DNA of 64,000 bases from Desulfitobacterium sp050251735 (GTDB taxonomy: Bacteria; Bacillota; Desulfitobacteriia; Desulfitobacteriales; Desulfitobacteriaceae). The notes beneath the pieces are model-generated. The model searched no databases and was not told where the DNA came from. It saw only the letters and a program-made list of their open reading frames with translations. Each line of letters starts with the position of its first letter. The stretch's first letter is position 1. The stretch spans positions 12,788-76,787 of the forward strand of contig JBFWMF010000018.1 in the NCBI GenBank assembly GCA_050251735.1. Direction: 5' to 3'. This document shows positions 35,254-44,419 of this stretch, piece after piece. A program made the position numbers and the translations under genes.

Positions 35254-36881
35254 AGATCATCTTAAAAAGCAACACCTTATCCCGCTCCGAACTGGCAGCG
35301 GGTCTTTCCTTAAGCCGTGCTTTTTTTCCCCATGCTCAAGTGGAGCTTGAAGAGGAAAGTACAGACAAGGCTGAAGATGGGAAGCCAATAGAAAAAGATC
35401 CAAAGGATGTCGACCTCAACCAGAGTGATACTGCTGTAGCACATGACGAGATCGGGATAGTACATATAGATATTCATTATCCCGATACCCCTTGGCGAAT
35501 TGAAGGATATTTTAGTCGACAGGAGGCCCATCATGAAACAGGAGAGGACATAAAGGAAGCTGACGTTAAGGAAGCTGCCTTCGAGGTTGATGAGGATGAA
35601 GTGAAAGCTTTGTTAGCCCATCCCTATGTGGGAAAGGAAAGTCTGCGCAAGCTCTTCTTAAAAAGAGGCCTCCTAGCTCTGCTTCCTCAGGTAGCAGGGC
35701 ATACCCCTCCTTGGGGGATTCTTACCGGTATTCGCCCCAGTAAGATTCTTCATCGTTTGCATGATGCAGGATATACGGTTGAGGAAAGTAATAGATCATT
35801 AAGGGAAGTATATGGGGTCCGTGAGGATAAAGCTCAATTGCTCCAAGAAGTGGTTTCCCTCCAACAACCCTACCTTAACTTTATGAGAACCCACCCTAGC
35901 CACAGTGCTATCTATGTGGGAATACCCTTCTGCCCTACGCGCTGTTCCTATTGCTCTTTTCCTGCCTACTCCTTGAAGCAAGGAAGGGAGCCGCTTGAGC
36001 GATATCTTCAAGGATTAAGAGAGGAGATTCGCATCACCGGCGCTTGGATGAGCGCTTGTGGACTCGTGGCTGATTCGATCTACCTAGGCGGAGGTACTCC
36101 GACAATCCTTACTACCTCAGAGATTAGTGCGCTCATCGCTTTAGTGCTGAAGGCTGTCCCCACAGAAGGTGTCGTAGAACTGACAGTCGAAGCAGGTCGC
36201 CCGGATACTCTTTCCCAGGAGAAGCTTCTGGCTCTCCGGGAGTGCGGTGTCAATCGCCTGAGCATCAATCCTCAAACCATGCATGACCAGACCCTCCAGA
36301 GGATTGGTCGTGCTCATACTGTGGACGATATTCTTAAGGTCTATCAGTTTGCGCGCGAGATACCGGACTGGGTTATCAATATGGACCTGATTATGGGCCT
36401 ACCCGGCGAAGGGATAAAAGATATCCAAGAAACCCTTGAGCAAATAAAGATATTAGACCCCGATAATCTGACCGTTCACGCTTTAGCCATTAAACGGGGT
36501 TCGAAGGAGCACGAACAAGGCTCAACTCAGAATTTGGGCAGTGATTTAGAGTCTATCCAGCATGTAGTGATGACCAATGCCTATTCCATGGGCTTGCAAC
36601 CCTATTATCTTTATCGACAAAAGTATATCGCGGGGAATCTGGAGAATATCGGCTTTGCCAAGCCCGGGTTAGAATGTCGTTATAATATCGGCATCATGGA
36701 AGAACAGCAAACGGTCATCGGTCTAGGAGCGGGTGCTTCCAGTAAGATAATCAATCCCAAAGATTTTTCCTTGATTAATATCCATCATCCCTCCGATTGG
36801 CAGGCTTACCTGCTACGATGGCAAGAGATGCAAATGCGAAGAGAAGAAGCTTGGAATGAGGGTGTAAAGCATGGCAACTGA
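35250..36881 (+). CDS. hemZ: Oxygen-independent coproporphyrinogen III oxidase-like protein HemZ
   Basis: The 543-residue radical SAM protein has a Firmicutes-specific N-terminal region (about 1-215) with an acidic insert, then GIPFCPTRCSYCSFPAYS holding the CX3CX2C cluster ligands. LGGGTPTILT, a HemN-like barrel and GLPGEG follow. HemZ is linked to anaerobic heme synthesis, although true coproporphyrinogen oxidase activity is not proven for all members. It overlaps the GntR gene by 11 bases. Confidence 0.88.
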   Translation: MKIILKSNTLSRSELAAGLSLSRAFFPHAQVELEEESTDKAEDGKPIEKDPKDVDLNQSDTAVAHDEIGIVHIDIHYPDTPWRIEGYFSRQEAHHETGEDIKEADVKEAAFEVDEDEVKALLAHPYVGKESLRKLFLKRGLLALLPQVAGHTPPWGILTGIRPSKILHRLHDAGYTVEESNRSLREVYGVREDKAQLLQEVVSLQQPYLNFMRTHPSHSAIYVGIPFCPTRCSYCSFPAYSLKQGREPLERYLQGLREEIRITGAWMSACGLVADSIYLGGGTPTILTTSEISALIALVLKAVPTEGVVELTVEAGRPDTLSQEKLLALRECGVNRLSINPQTMHDQTLQRIGRAHTVDDILKVYQFAREIPDWVINMDLIMGLPGEGIKDIQETLEQIKILDPDNLTVHALAIKRGSKEHEQGSTQNLGSDLESIQHVVMTNAYSMGLQPYYLYRQKYIAGNLENIGFAKPGLECRYNIGIMEEQQTVIGLGAGASSKIINPKDFSLINIHHPSDWQAYLLRWQEMQMRREEAWNEGVKHGN

Positions 36882-37578
36882 ATTGGAAATTGTGGATAAA
36901 ATAATCGCCCAGATTCGTTCGGGCAAGCTGGCGCCTCATGCTAAGCTACCCTCGGAAAATGTGATTGCCGACAGCTGGCAGGTGCCCAGAATTACGGCCC
37001 GCAAAGCCTATGAACGGTTGGAAGAAATGGGATATATCTATAAAATCCAAGGCAAGGGGAGTTATGTAAAACGGCGGAATCAGCAAATCGATCTGGTTTT
37101 GTCCGGTGATGTCAGCTTCACTCGAAAAATGTTAGAAAAGGGCTATCATCTCCATACAGAAAATGTTTTTTGTAAAAGAATCAAATACAATAAAAAAGTC
37201 TACGATTTGCTGGAGGCCCAAGAAGAGGAAAGCATTTTCAAAGTCGGTCGCTTGAGATTTATCGATGGCCAGCCGATAGCCTTGCATATTTCCTATGTCA
37301 CCCAGACTCAATTTGAGGACATCAAGTCAGTAGGGGAAGAGATAACTTCAATGTTTGCCTATTACCAAAGTAAAGGCTACAGCGAGTTTGGTTCAAAGCC
37401 TTGCATTTTGAGTGTGACCTTCCCGACCAAAGCTCAGCGCAAATGGCTGGAATGCTCTCAACTGACCCCCTTGCTGGTCTTGGAGTCCGGATGTATTGAT
37501 AAGAGGAGCGGCAAAGTTTTGGATTATACTAAGGTTTTCTACCGCAGTGACTGCTTCTCCTCGTATGTGATTACTTGA
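36871..37578 (+). CDS. GntR-family (HutC/UTRA) regulator, PhnF-like
   Basis: The 235-residue regulator has an N-terminal winged helix (about 1-70, KLPSENVIADSWQVPRITARKAYERL and IYKIQGKGSYV) and a UTRA ligand-binding domain (about 85-230, with FKVGRLRFIDGQPIALHISYV). PhnF-like regulators sit next to phosphonate genes and repress them or related uptake genes. Here it lies directly upstream of phnG but is separated by a terminator and overlaps hemZ upstream, so it is co-transcribed with hemZ. Ligand and operator are not known. Confidence 0.82.
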   Translation: MATELEIVDKIIAQIRSGKLAPHAKLPSENVIADSWQVPRITARKAYERLEEMGYIYKIQGKGSYVKRRNQQIDLVLSGDVSFTRKMLEKGYHLHTENVFCKRIKYNKKVYDLLEAQEEESIFKVGRLRFIDGQPIALHISYVTQTQFEDIKSVGEEITSMFAYYQSKGYSEFGSKPCILSVTFPTKAQRKWLECSQLTPLLVLESGCIDKRSGKVLDYTKVFYRSDCFSSYVIT

Positions 37579-37632
37579 GCAAAAACATAAAACATAAAAA
37601 ATAAAACATATAAGGTTTTCAAAGTCCTGCGG

Positions 37633-37661
37633 AAAGCTCCTGAATTTTCAGGGGCTTTTTC
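37633..37661 (+). terminator. Terminator between the PhnF-like gene and phnG
   Basis: The stem aaagctcctga (37633-37643) pairs with 37648-37658 with one wobble, followed by ttt. Pho-box-like repeats begin 14 bases later. Confidence 0.8.
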
Positions 37662-37674
37662 TATGCCAGTTATC

Positions 37675-37713
37675 TTTACAAATTATTTACGGACATTTTA
37701 CAACCGTTCACTT
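37675..37713 (+). promoter_or_regulatory. PhoP-box-like direct repeats upstream of phnG
   Basis: TTTACA (37675), TTTACG (37686), TTTACA (37697) and TCACTT (37708) are spaced exactly 11 bases apart, as in the Bacillus PhoP box TT(A/C/T)ACA-N5. A TAAGAT at about 37725 is a possible -10. PhoP-activated genes in Bacillus have the boxes directly before the -10, as here. phnG starts at 37764. Confidence 0.75.
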
Positions 37714-37763
37714 GGCAACAAGTTAAGATGAATTCGTAAGGAACCGGCAAAGGAAGGTAATTC

Positions 37764-38186
37764 ATGAAAAGAAAACGACGAACTGAAATTTTATTAAACA
37801 GTCCCCGCCAGCTTGCCGAAGGGTTAGCCCAGGAAATCCTCAGCAGCTATAGTGTCAATACCATTGAGGATCCCAATAGCGGTCTGGTTATGGTTAAGGT
37901 CAGAGAGACTGCCAAGCGAGAGCTGTTCTTTTTGGGAGAAGTTCTGATCACAGAATGCAAGGTAATGATTTCAGGTTGTTTAGGTATTGGCATGACACAG
38001 GGACAAGATGCTGAGCTGGCTTATTATCTGGGGATTATCGATGCTGCGTATAATTTAGGGCTACCGGAAACCGAAGCTTGGGCAGAACCCCTGTTAGCGG
38101 CCGAAAGTGCCCTTCAAGAAAAAAGGCAGACCCATCATGCCAAAATTCTCAAAACCAAAGTTAACTTTGAGACCATGCAGCTTTAA
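37764..38186 (+). CDS. phnG: C-P lyase subunit PhnG
   Basis: The 140-residue PhnG is part of the PhnGHIJ core. With PhnI and PhnM it helps attach the phosphonate to ribose triphosphate, and PhnJ then breaks the C-P bond. Visible: RTEILLNSPRQLAEGLAQEIL at the start, GLVMVKVRETAKRELFFLGEVLITECKV (the conserved PhnG centre) and a C-terminal helical tail. The ATG follows aaaggaagg. It is the first gene under the Pho-box-like promoter. Confidence 0.93.
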   Translation: MKRKRRTEILLNSPRQLAEGLAQEILSSYSVNTIEDPNSGLVMVKVRETAKRELFFLGEVLITECKVMISGCLGIGMTQGQDAELAYYLGIIDAAYNLGLPETEAWAEPLLAAESALQEKRQTHHAKILKTKVNFETMQL

Positions 38187-38210
38187 CAGGTTTGGAAAAG
38201 GAGTAGAAGG

Positions 38211-38831
38211 ATGAGCTTAGATTTTGTTCATGATATTCAAGCCGTCTACCGCGAAACCATCGATGCTATGGCCCGTCCGGGTTCGTTGCACAGCATTCAG
38301 GAGCAGGCAGAGAAGGTTGAAATAGCCTGTGGTTGCCTTAAGGCCACGGTTTTGTTGGCCCTGATGTTATTGGATACGGAAGTCCGTTTCAAAGTGGTTT
38401 CTGAGCAGGAAGCAGAACTGACGAAGATACTCAATCAACTCACCTATGCTAAAGCTACTGCGGCCGAAGCTGCTCAATTTATTCTGATTACAGTTGACGC
38501 AGAGGCCGCAGAGGTGGAGCAGGCCTTACAGGCTGCTTATGTAGGAAGCCTCCTTAATCCCCATCATTCGGCAACAGTAATTTTCGAAGTTAAAGGTCTC
38601 AGCACTGAACCAACAACAGACGGTGCAGGAGAGCAGGGGCTAATCTTAAGCGGCCCAGGTATCCAACGAGAGAGCTTTATTTGCGTACGAACCCCTCTCA
38701 ATTGGATCGAGCTCCGAGCGCAAAAAAACAAAGAGTATCCTTTAGGCATCGACTTTATTTTTGTCGATCCCGATCACAGGATGTTCGCTTTGCCCAGAAC
38801 CACCAAAATCCAAAAACAGGAGATTAGATAA
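38211..38831 (+). CDS. phnH: C-P lyase subunit PhnH
   Basis: The 206-residue structural subunit of the C-P lyase core has a PLP-transferase-like fold without catalytic residues. It shows FVHDIQAVYRETIDAMARPGSL, the PhnH start, and GPGIQRESFICVRT. It ends exactly one base before phnI starts. Confidence 0.93.
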   Translation: MSLDFVHDIQAVYRETIDAMARPGSLHSIQEQAEKVEIACGCLKATVLLALMLLDTEVRFKVVSEQEAELTKILNQLTYAKATAAEAAQFILITVDAEAAEVEQALQAAYVGSLLNPHHSATVIFEVKGLSTEPTTDGAGEQGLILSGPGIQRESFICVRTPLNWIELRAQKNKEYPLGIDFIFVDPDHRMFALPRTTKIQKQEIR

Positions 38832-39968
38832 ATGGGATATGTTGCAGTAAAAGGCGGCACAGCTGCAATCGAAGAGTCACTGAAGAGACTGACTTATGAG
38901 CGTTTGAAAAAGGGCGAACTCCTCACCTGCAGTCAGGTCGAAGCTGGGCTGAGGGCCCTGATCGATCAGGTCATGTCGGAAAGTAGTCTTTACGATGAGG
39001 CCTTGGCCGCCTTGGCCATCAAACAGGCTGAGGGTAGCCCTGAAGAAGCAGTGTTTTTGCTGAGAGCCTATCGCTCTACCGTACCGCGCAAGCATTATTC
39101 GCGCACTGTAGAATCACAGCAAATGCAGGTCGAGAGAAGAATTTCAGCCAGCTTTAAAGATATTCCCGGTGGCCAGATCCTGGGAGCCAATTATGACTAT
39201 CGTCATCGATTACTGGACTTCGAGCTCCTTGAGGAAACCCAGCAGGATGCTCAGGACTGGTTGAAGGGATTTGCAGAGGAAAGCGACCCTAACCCCGAGG
39301 GAGTCGATCTGTCTCAGCTATCGAACGTATTGGATTATTTGCGGGAAGAAGGATTGTTACCCAGCCTCGAGGACGATAATCGGGAGCCCTTTGATGTAAC
39401 TAAGGAGAGTGTACAGTTTCCCACCAGTCGCAGTGCCCGGTTGCAAATCCTGACCCGAGGCCAGACCGGCGCAGTCACCTCTCTAGGTTATGCTGCCGAG
39501 CGCGGCTATGGTGCTCTTCACCCCAATGTGGGGGAACTGCGCGTGGGCAGTCTGCCGATTTATGTAGATAATCCCTTCAATAAAGAAAAAGAAGCCGAAG
39601 ATGCTTACTATATCGGTGAGATCAAGGTTACGGAAGTAGAAACCCTCTTTCCCATCGATGTTCAGCTCCAAAAGGGAGAACAAGAACTGGCTTTCGGCAT
39701 TGGCTACGGTATGTGCTACGGCCAGAATGAGACAAAGGCTATTGCGATGAGCCTCCTGGACTACTGCCTAGAGGTGGGGTCGGATGAATACCCCACTCAT
39801 GATGAAGAGTTTGTCCTGCTCCATATTGATTCTGTGGAATCCACTGGCTTCATCTCCCACTTGAAGCTCCCCCATTATGTTACCTTCCAGTCCAAGCTGG
39901 AAAGCATGCGCAAATCAAGAAAAAGCGTCCGTCAGCAGAAGGAGCGGCCTGAAGAATGGGAGGAGTGA
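38832..39968 (+). CDS. phnI: C-P lyase subunit PhnI
   Basis: The 378-residue nucleosidase-type subunit, with PhnGHL, displaces adenine from ATP to give the ribosyl-phosphonate triphosphate. Marks: MGYVAVKGGTAAIEESLKRL, GGQILGANYDYRHRLLDFELL, and LAFGIGYGMCYGQNETKAIAMSLLDY, the late conserved part. It begins right after phnH and ends 4 bases before phnJ. The C-terminal tail is basic (RKSRKSVRQQKERPEEWEE). Confidence 0.95.
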   Translation: MGYVAVKGGTAAIEESLKRLTYERLKKGELLTCSQVEAGLRALIDQVMSESSLYDEALAALAIKQAEGSPEEAVFLLRAYRSTVPRKHYSRTVESQQMQVERRISASFKDIPGGQILGANYDYRHRLLDFELLEETQQDAQDWLKGFAEESDPNPEGVDLSQLSNVLDYLREEGLLPSLEDDNREPFDVTKESVQFPTSRSARLQILTRGQTGAVTSLGYAAERGYGALHPNVGELRVGSLPIYVDNPFNKEKEAEDAYYIGEIKVTEVETLFPIDVQLQKGEQELAFGIGYGMCYGQNETKAIAMSLLDYCLEVGSDEYPTHDEEFVLLHIDSVESTGFISHLKLPHYVTFQSKLESMRKSRKSVRQQKERPEEWEE

Positions 39969-39972
39969 ACTC

Positions 39973-40845
39973 ATGAATACCCAGTATAATTTTGCCTTCT
40001 TTGATGAAGGATCGAAGCGGGAAATCCGGCGGGCGACCCTCAAGGCTATTGCTATTCCCGGTTATCAGGTGCCGTTTGCTTCGCGGGAAATGCCGATTGC
40101 GCGCGGCTGGGGAACCGGCGGCCTGCAGTTGACCCTCTCCCTGATTGGTCAAAAGGATGTACTGAAGGTTATTGACCAAGGCTCCGATGAATCCGTCAAT
40201 GCCGTGAATATCAAAAAGCTTATAGTTAAAACCACTCAAGTGGAAATTACCAATGCTACCGACCAAGCTACGTTGATTCAGTCGCGCCACAGGATTCCTG
40301 AAGTACCCTTGCGAGAGGATCAAATTCTGGTTCTGCAGGTGCCTATCCCCGAACCTTTAAGATATTTTGAACCCAGTGAATTGGAAACCAAGAAGCTTCA
40401 TGCTGAGCAGGAATACAGCGGCGCCTGGCTGATGCTCTTCGAACAGATTATGCGCTATGGGAAAATGGCCACAGGTGCCGATCACCCGGTTCAGGTCCAC
40501 GAGCGTTATGTAATGGCCCCTAGTCCGATCCCACGCTTTGATAACACCAAGCTCTCCTGTTCTAGGGCCCTGATTTTGTTCGGAGCCGGTCGGGAAAAGA
40601 AGGTTTATGCCATCCCGCCCTATACACAGGCAGTTTCATTGGCCTTTGAAGACCATCCCTTTGTTGGTGAGGATTTCCAGGGGAAAGTCTGTCGTCTCTG
40701 TGGAACGACTGAGGTTTTTCTCGATGAAATCATCGACGAGCAAAGCGGGATAGCGAGTTATCAGTGCAACGATACGAGTTACTGCTTGCAAAGGCTCAAT
40801 GAACTGCAATTCCAGCCGGAGCAGAGCGGCGAATATGAGGTGTAA
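39973..40845 (+). CDS. phnJ: Radical-SAM C-P lyase PhnJ
   Basis: The 290-residue PhnJ uses SAM and a [4Fe-4S] cluster to cleave the C-P bond, releasing the alkane and 5-phosphoribosyl 1,2-cyclic phosphate. The unusual motif CX2CX21CX5C is intact at Cys240, 243, 265 and 271. The N-terminal FAFFDEGSKREIRRATLKAIAIPGYQVPFA is typical. The ATG at 39973 is chosen because upstream reading lies inside phnI in another frame. Confidence 0.96.
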   Translation: MNTQYNFAFFDEGSKREIRRATLKAIAIPGYQVPFASREMPIARGWGTGGLQLTLSLIGQKDVLKVIDQGSDESVNAVNIKKLIVKTTQVEITNATDQATLIQSRHRIPEVPLREDQILVLQVPIPEPLRYFEPSELETKKLHAEQEYSGAWLMLFEQIMRYGKMATGADHPVQVHERYVMAPSPIPRFDNTKLSCSRALILFGAGREKKVYAIPPYTQAVSLAFEDHPFVGEDFQGKVCRLCGTTEVFLDEIIDEQSGIASYQCNDTSYCLQRLNELQFQPEQSGEYEV

Positions 40846-40850
40846 GATCA

Positions 40851-41717
40851 GTGATTAAGGTAGAGAAAACAGTAAGCCATTTTGAAAAGCCTATTTTAGG
40901 GGTGCGAAATTTGACCAAACAATTTGGCTCAGGCTGCTCTAATTGTCAGAGTGAAGGCGAGGTAAACCTGATTCGCAATTATTGTCCCGCCTGCGGTACA
41001 GTATACGCCTGCCGTGACATTAGCTTTGAGATTTATGAAGGGGAGATTTTGGGGGTGGTGGGTGAGAGCGGCAGTGGTAAATCCAGCCTAATGCAATGCC
41101 TCTATTTCGATCAGGAGGTCACCAGCGGCGAGGTCTATCTGGACGCTTATCAGCAAAGTGGAGTCAATGTCTGTCAAGAATCCTCTCAGCAAAAGCGCTA
41201 CATTCGTAATCATCTGATGGGCAAGGTTTATCAAAATCCAATTCTCGGCCTGAAGATGGATTTTTCCTCCATCGGCAATATCGCGGAAAAACTCATTGCC
41301 GCCGGCAACCGCCACGTAGGTGAAATGGAGGAACGGGGGACAATGCTGCTGGATAAGGTCAATATTCCGATCTACCGAATGAAAGAAGCTCCCAAGAACT
41401 TCTCCGGCGGAATGCAGCAACGGGTGCAGATTGCCAAGGCCCTATCGAACAATCCGCCTATCCTTTTGCTGGATGAAGTGACAACCGGACTGGATCTTTC
41501 GGTCCAAGCCAAGGTGCTTGATCTGATCAAAAAGCTGCAACGCGAGCTGAATATCAGCATGATTGTGGTTTCCCACGACTTGAGCGTTATACGTATGCTG
41601 GCCGACCGGACCATCGTCATGCTCGACGGACGAATTGTGGAGCGAGGACTGACCGATCAGATCCTTGAAGATCCCCAACATCCCTATACCCAGCAGCTGG
41701 TGCAATCCATGCTCTAG
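40851..41717 (+). CDS. phnK: ABC ATPase PhnK with a Cys4 insertion
   Basis: The 288-residue ATPase binds the PhnGHIJ core and gates access to PhnJ. Walker A is GESGSGKS (71-78), the signature SGGMQQRVQIAKAL, Walker B ILLLDEVTTGLD. Between the first two strands there is an insertion with Cys29, Cys32, Cys45 and Cys48 (CSNC and CPAC, 12 residues apart), plus Cys54. It looks like a zinc ribbon. E. coli PhnK lacks this. GTG start, 5 bases after phnJ. Confidence 0.93.
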   Translation: MIKVEKTVSHFEKPILGVRNLTKQFGSGCSNCQSEGEVNLIRNYCPACGTVYACRDISFEIYEGEILGVVGESGSGKSSLMQCLYFDQEVTSGEVYLDAYQQSGVNVCQESSQQKRYIRNHLMGKVYQNPILGLKMDFSSIGNIAEKLIAAGNRHVGEMEERGTMLLDKVNIPIYRMKEAPKNFSGGMQQRVQIAKALSNNPPILLLDEVTTGLDLSVQAKVLDLIKKLQRELNISMIVVSHDLSVIRMLADRTIVMLDGRIVERGLTDQILEDPQHPYTQQLVQSML

Positions 41718-41807
41718 CGTCAAAAACTCATTTCCGAACAAGCGGCAGAACTTCAGCTTGCTTGATATCCCCACAGCTTGATGTTCTTTGTGGAAAGAGG
41801 TTGCAAG

Positions 41808-43004
41808 ATGTATTTAATTACTAATGGGAAAATCATTACCGAAGAAACCCTGCTTGTAGGGTATGAGCTTCTGATTGATGATGGTAAAATTGCCCAACTT
41901 GCTCCGGAGGGTGAACTCGAACGCCAGCCGGGACTGCAGGTGATTGATGCACGGGGTGGCTATGTCTCGCCGGGATTCATTGATATTCATTCTGATTATA
42001 TTGAACACATGGCGGCACCACGGCCAACCTGTCTAATGGATTTCCGCATGAGCCTCCGTGAAGCGGAACGGGAAATGCTTTCCCACGGCATTACCACCAT
42101 ATTCCATTCTCTTTCCCTTTTCAAGTCTGTGGAATATAAGCCGAAGCCCATACGTTCCGGAGAAAATGTCCGCAAGCTCATTGATCTGATTGAGCAAACG
42201 GATCTGGAGCAATACTTGATTCGTCATTGCTTCCATGCCCGGTTTGAAGTGGATAACGTCAGTGAGGTAGAGACCCTCAAAGAGTTTATTGCTTCTAACA
42301 AGGTTCATTTGGTCTCCTTTATGGATCATACTCCCGGACAAGGACAATACCGGGATTTAGAGATGTTCCGCAGCATCATTAAGAGTTATGACAATTTTAA
42401 CGACCAACAGGTTGACCATATGATCACTGAGCTGCAGAGCAAACCCAAGCTCACTCTGAGCGGTCTGCGAGAAATTGCTGAACTTGCTTTGAACAAGGGG
42501 CTCGCCATTGCTTCCCATGATGACGACAGTTTGGCAAAGCTCGAACTGGTACGAGGTCTAGGTACTTCGATCAGTGAGTTTCCCCTCAGTCTGGAAATTG
42601 CCCGTGCCGCCAGAGAATTGGGGATGTTCACCATGGCGGGGGCACCCAATATTTTACTGGGCGGATCCCATAACGGAAATCTTTCCGCTGCCGAGGCAAT
42701 TCAGGAAGGAACCATCGACATTCTTTGCAGCGATTATTATCCCCCCTCTTTGCTCCATGCAGTGTTTCAGTTGCACTGGGAGCACGGACTCGACTTGGTG
42801 GAGCTCATCAAACTGGTCAGCCTTAATCCGGCTGCTGCAGTTAAGCGTGATCAAGAACTCGGCTCCATTCGGGAGGGAAAAACAGCAGATCTTCTGGTCA
42901 TCGAGCTTCTCGAAACTAATTTTCCCGTCATTACCAAGACCTTTGTTGCCGGGAATTTAAATCAGTGTACAAGCTATCAAGAATTGGAGCGGAGAGCGGG
43001 GTAA
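41808..43004 (+). CDS. phnM: PhnM triphosphate pyrophosphohydrolase, copy 1
   Basis: The 398-residue amidohydrolase fold enzyme removes pyrophosphate from the ribosyl-phosphonate triphosphate. Metal ligands: GFIDIHSDYIEH (His, Asp), TTIFHSLSLF, HARFEVDN, FMDHTPGQGQYRD, SHDDD, and CSDYYPP near the C-terminus. The ATG at 41808 follows aaagagg; an earlier in-frame start at 41778 has no site. A second, different phnM occurs at 48410. Confidence 0.94.
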   Translation: MYLITNGKIITEETLLVGYELLIDDGKIAQLAPEGELERQPGLQVIDARGGYVSPGFIDIHSDYIEHMAAPRPTCLMDFRMSLREAEREMLSHGITTIFHSLSLFKSVEYKPKPIRSGENVRKLIDLIEQTDLEQYLIRHCFHARFEVDNVSEVETLKEFIASNKVHLVSFMDHTPGQGQYRDLEMFRSIIKSYDNFNDQQVDHMITELQSKPKLTLSGLREIAELALNKGLAIASHDDDSLAKLELVRGLGTSISEFPLSLEIARAARELGMFTMAGAPNILLGGSHNGNLSAAEAIQEGTIDILCSDYYPPSLLHAVFQLHWEHGLDLVELIKLVSLNPAAAVKRDQELGSIREGKTADLLVIELLETNFPVITKTFVAGNLNQCTSYQELERRAG

Positions 43005-43011
43005 TAAGTCC

Positions 43012-43653
43012 ATGGATAATCTGGTAATTAAAGAATCAGGCATCTTGAGCAGGGAACCCTTTGTCCACGAAACCTGCCAAATGCATCAGGTTGAGCTGGG
43101 GATCTATACAGAAGTAGGGTTGTACAATTTCTATGAAAATGTGAGTCTAGGGGATTTCTCTTATTCCGGTCAGTTTTGTTTCATCCAGAACGCTGAGATC
43201 GGTAAATTTGTCAACATCGCCGCTATGGTTCGGATCGGTCCCACCGATCACCCCATGGAGAGGCCGACCCTCCATCATTTTACTTATCGGCGAACAAAAT
43301 ACGGCTTTGCCACCGAAGATGATGAGGCGTTCTTTCAAAGGCGGACCGCTCGGAGGACCTTTATCGGCCATGACACATGGATTGGCCACGGTGCAATCAT
43401 CATGCCGAGCGTGACCATTGGCCATGGAGCGATCGTTGGGTCAGGGGCCATCGTCACACGGGATGTTGAACCTTACACCATTGTTGTGGGCACGCCTGCC
43501 CAACCGATCCGTAAACGATTTTCTGAGGAGATTATCCAAAAGCTAGAAGAGATTCAATGGTGGGATTGGTCCTATGAGTTGATTAAAGAACGATATCTTG
43601 ATTTCACCCTGCCTATAGAAGAATTCATTGCGAAATATGAGTCAAGGAGGTGA
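43012..43653 (+). CDS. Hexapeptide-repeat acyltransferase of the phosphonate cluster (DapH/LacA type)
   Basis: The 213-residue left-handed beta-helix transferase has VNIAAMVRIGPTDHPMERPTLHHF, then TWIGHGAIIMPSVTIGHGAIVGSGAIVTRDV, the hexapeptide coil. It fits the phosphonate-metabolism acetyltransferase family often found between phnM and phnL, whose substrate is not established; PhnO-like N-acetylation of aminophosphonates is one option. It starts 8 bases after phnM and overlaps phnL's ribosome site. Confidence 0.85.
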   Translation: MDNLVIKESGILSREPFVHETCQMHQVELGIYTEVGLYNFYENVSLGDFSYSGQFCFIQNAEIGKFVNIAAMVRIGPTDHPMERPTLHHFTYRRTKYGFATEDDEAFFQRRTARRTFIGHDTWIGHGAIIMPSVTIGHGAIVGSGAIVTRDVEPYTIVVGTPAQPIRKRFSEEIIQKLEEIQWWDWSYELIKERYLDFTLPIEEFIAKYESRR

Positions 43654-43658
43654 TACAA

Positions 43659-44372
43659 ATGGAAGAGATTCTGACCCTTGAGCATTTAAGTAAGTCCTTT
43701 ACCCTGCATGATCTGGATAAAGAGATTAGAGCTCTGGAAGATGTATCGATCAGCCTGCGTCAAGGAGAATTCGTAGGCATTACCGGCAAAAGTGGGAGTG
43801 GAAAATCCACGGTTTTCAAGTGCATCTACCGGACCTATGCCCCCCAAGAGGGACATATCTGGTACAATTCTGAGCGCTTTGGGCGTTTGGACCTTGCTGC
43901 AGCTTCTGAACGGGAAGTCATTTATCTGCGCAAGCATGAATTGGGCTATGTCTCCCAGTTTCTCAACGTCATGCCCCGGACGACCGCCCGGGAACTAGTT
44001 AAGCAGGCGAGTATGGAAGTAGGAAAAGATCAGGAATCTGCAGAATGGGAAGCGGAAAAAATCCTTGCTCATTTCGAATTGGACCGGGAATTATGGGACA
44101 GCTATCCGGCTACCTTCTCCGGAGGTGAGAAGCTGCGCCTCAATATTGCCCGGGCTATGGTCAAGCACCCCCGCTTTCTTCTGCTGGATGAACCGACTGC
44201 CAGCTTAGATTACTCTTCAAAGCTTAAGGTCAGAGAGCTGATTGAACAGCTGATGGGCGAGGGGACGACGATGTTGGGGATTTTTCACGATCTGGAATTT
44301 ATGGAAAGCCTCTGTACCCGAGTGTATACCATGCAAGAAGGCAGACTTTTGTCAGCATCAAGTGATTCTTAG
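43659..44372 (+). CDS. phnL: ABC ATPase PhnL
   Basis: The 237-residue ATPase acts with PhnGHI. Walker A is GKSGSGKST (about 45-53), the signature FSGGEKLRLNIARAM, Walker B LLLDEPTASLD, and a switch His in GIFHDLE. The ATG at 43659 follows aaggagg at 8-base spacing; a GTG at 43650 overlaps that site. The stop codon is the start of a hairpin that may end the phnGHIJKM-L unit. Confidence 0.94.
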   Translation: MEEILTLEHLSKSFTLHDLDKEIRALEDVSISLRQGEFVGITGKSGSGKSTVFKCIYRTYAPQEGHIWYNSERFGRLDLAAASEREVIYLRKHELGYVSQFLNVMPRTTARELVKQASMEVGKDQESAEWEAEKILAHFELDRELWDSYPATFSGGEKLRLNIARAMVKHPRFLLLDEPTASLDYSSKLKVRELIEQLMGEGTTMLGIFHDLEFMESLCTRVYTMQEGRLLSASSDS

Positions 44373-44419
44373 CTTCAGGTGGAGTTTGCCTTAAAAAAGT
44401 ACTTACTCCATCTGAAGCT
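44371..44419 (+). terminator. Hairpin at the end of phnL
   Basis: The stem agcttcaggtggagt (44371-44385) pairs with 44405-44419 with one wobble. There is no T-run, so it may stabilise the message or be an inefficient terminator. Confidence 0.55.
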
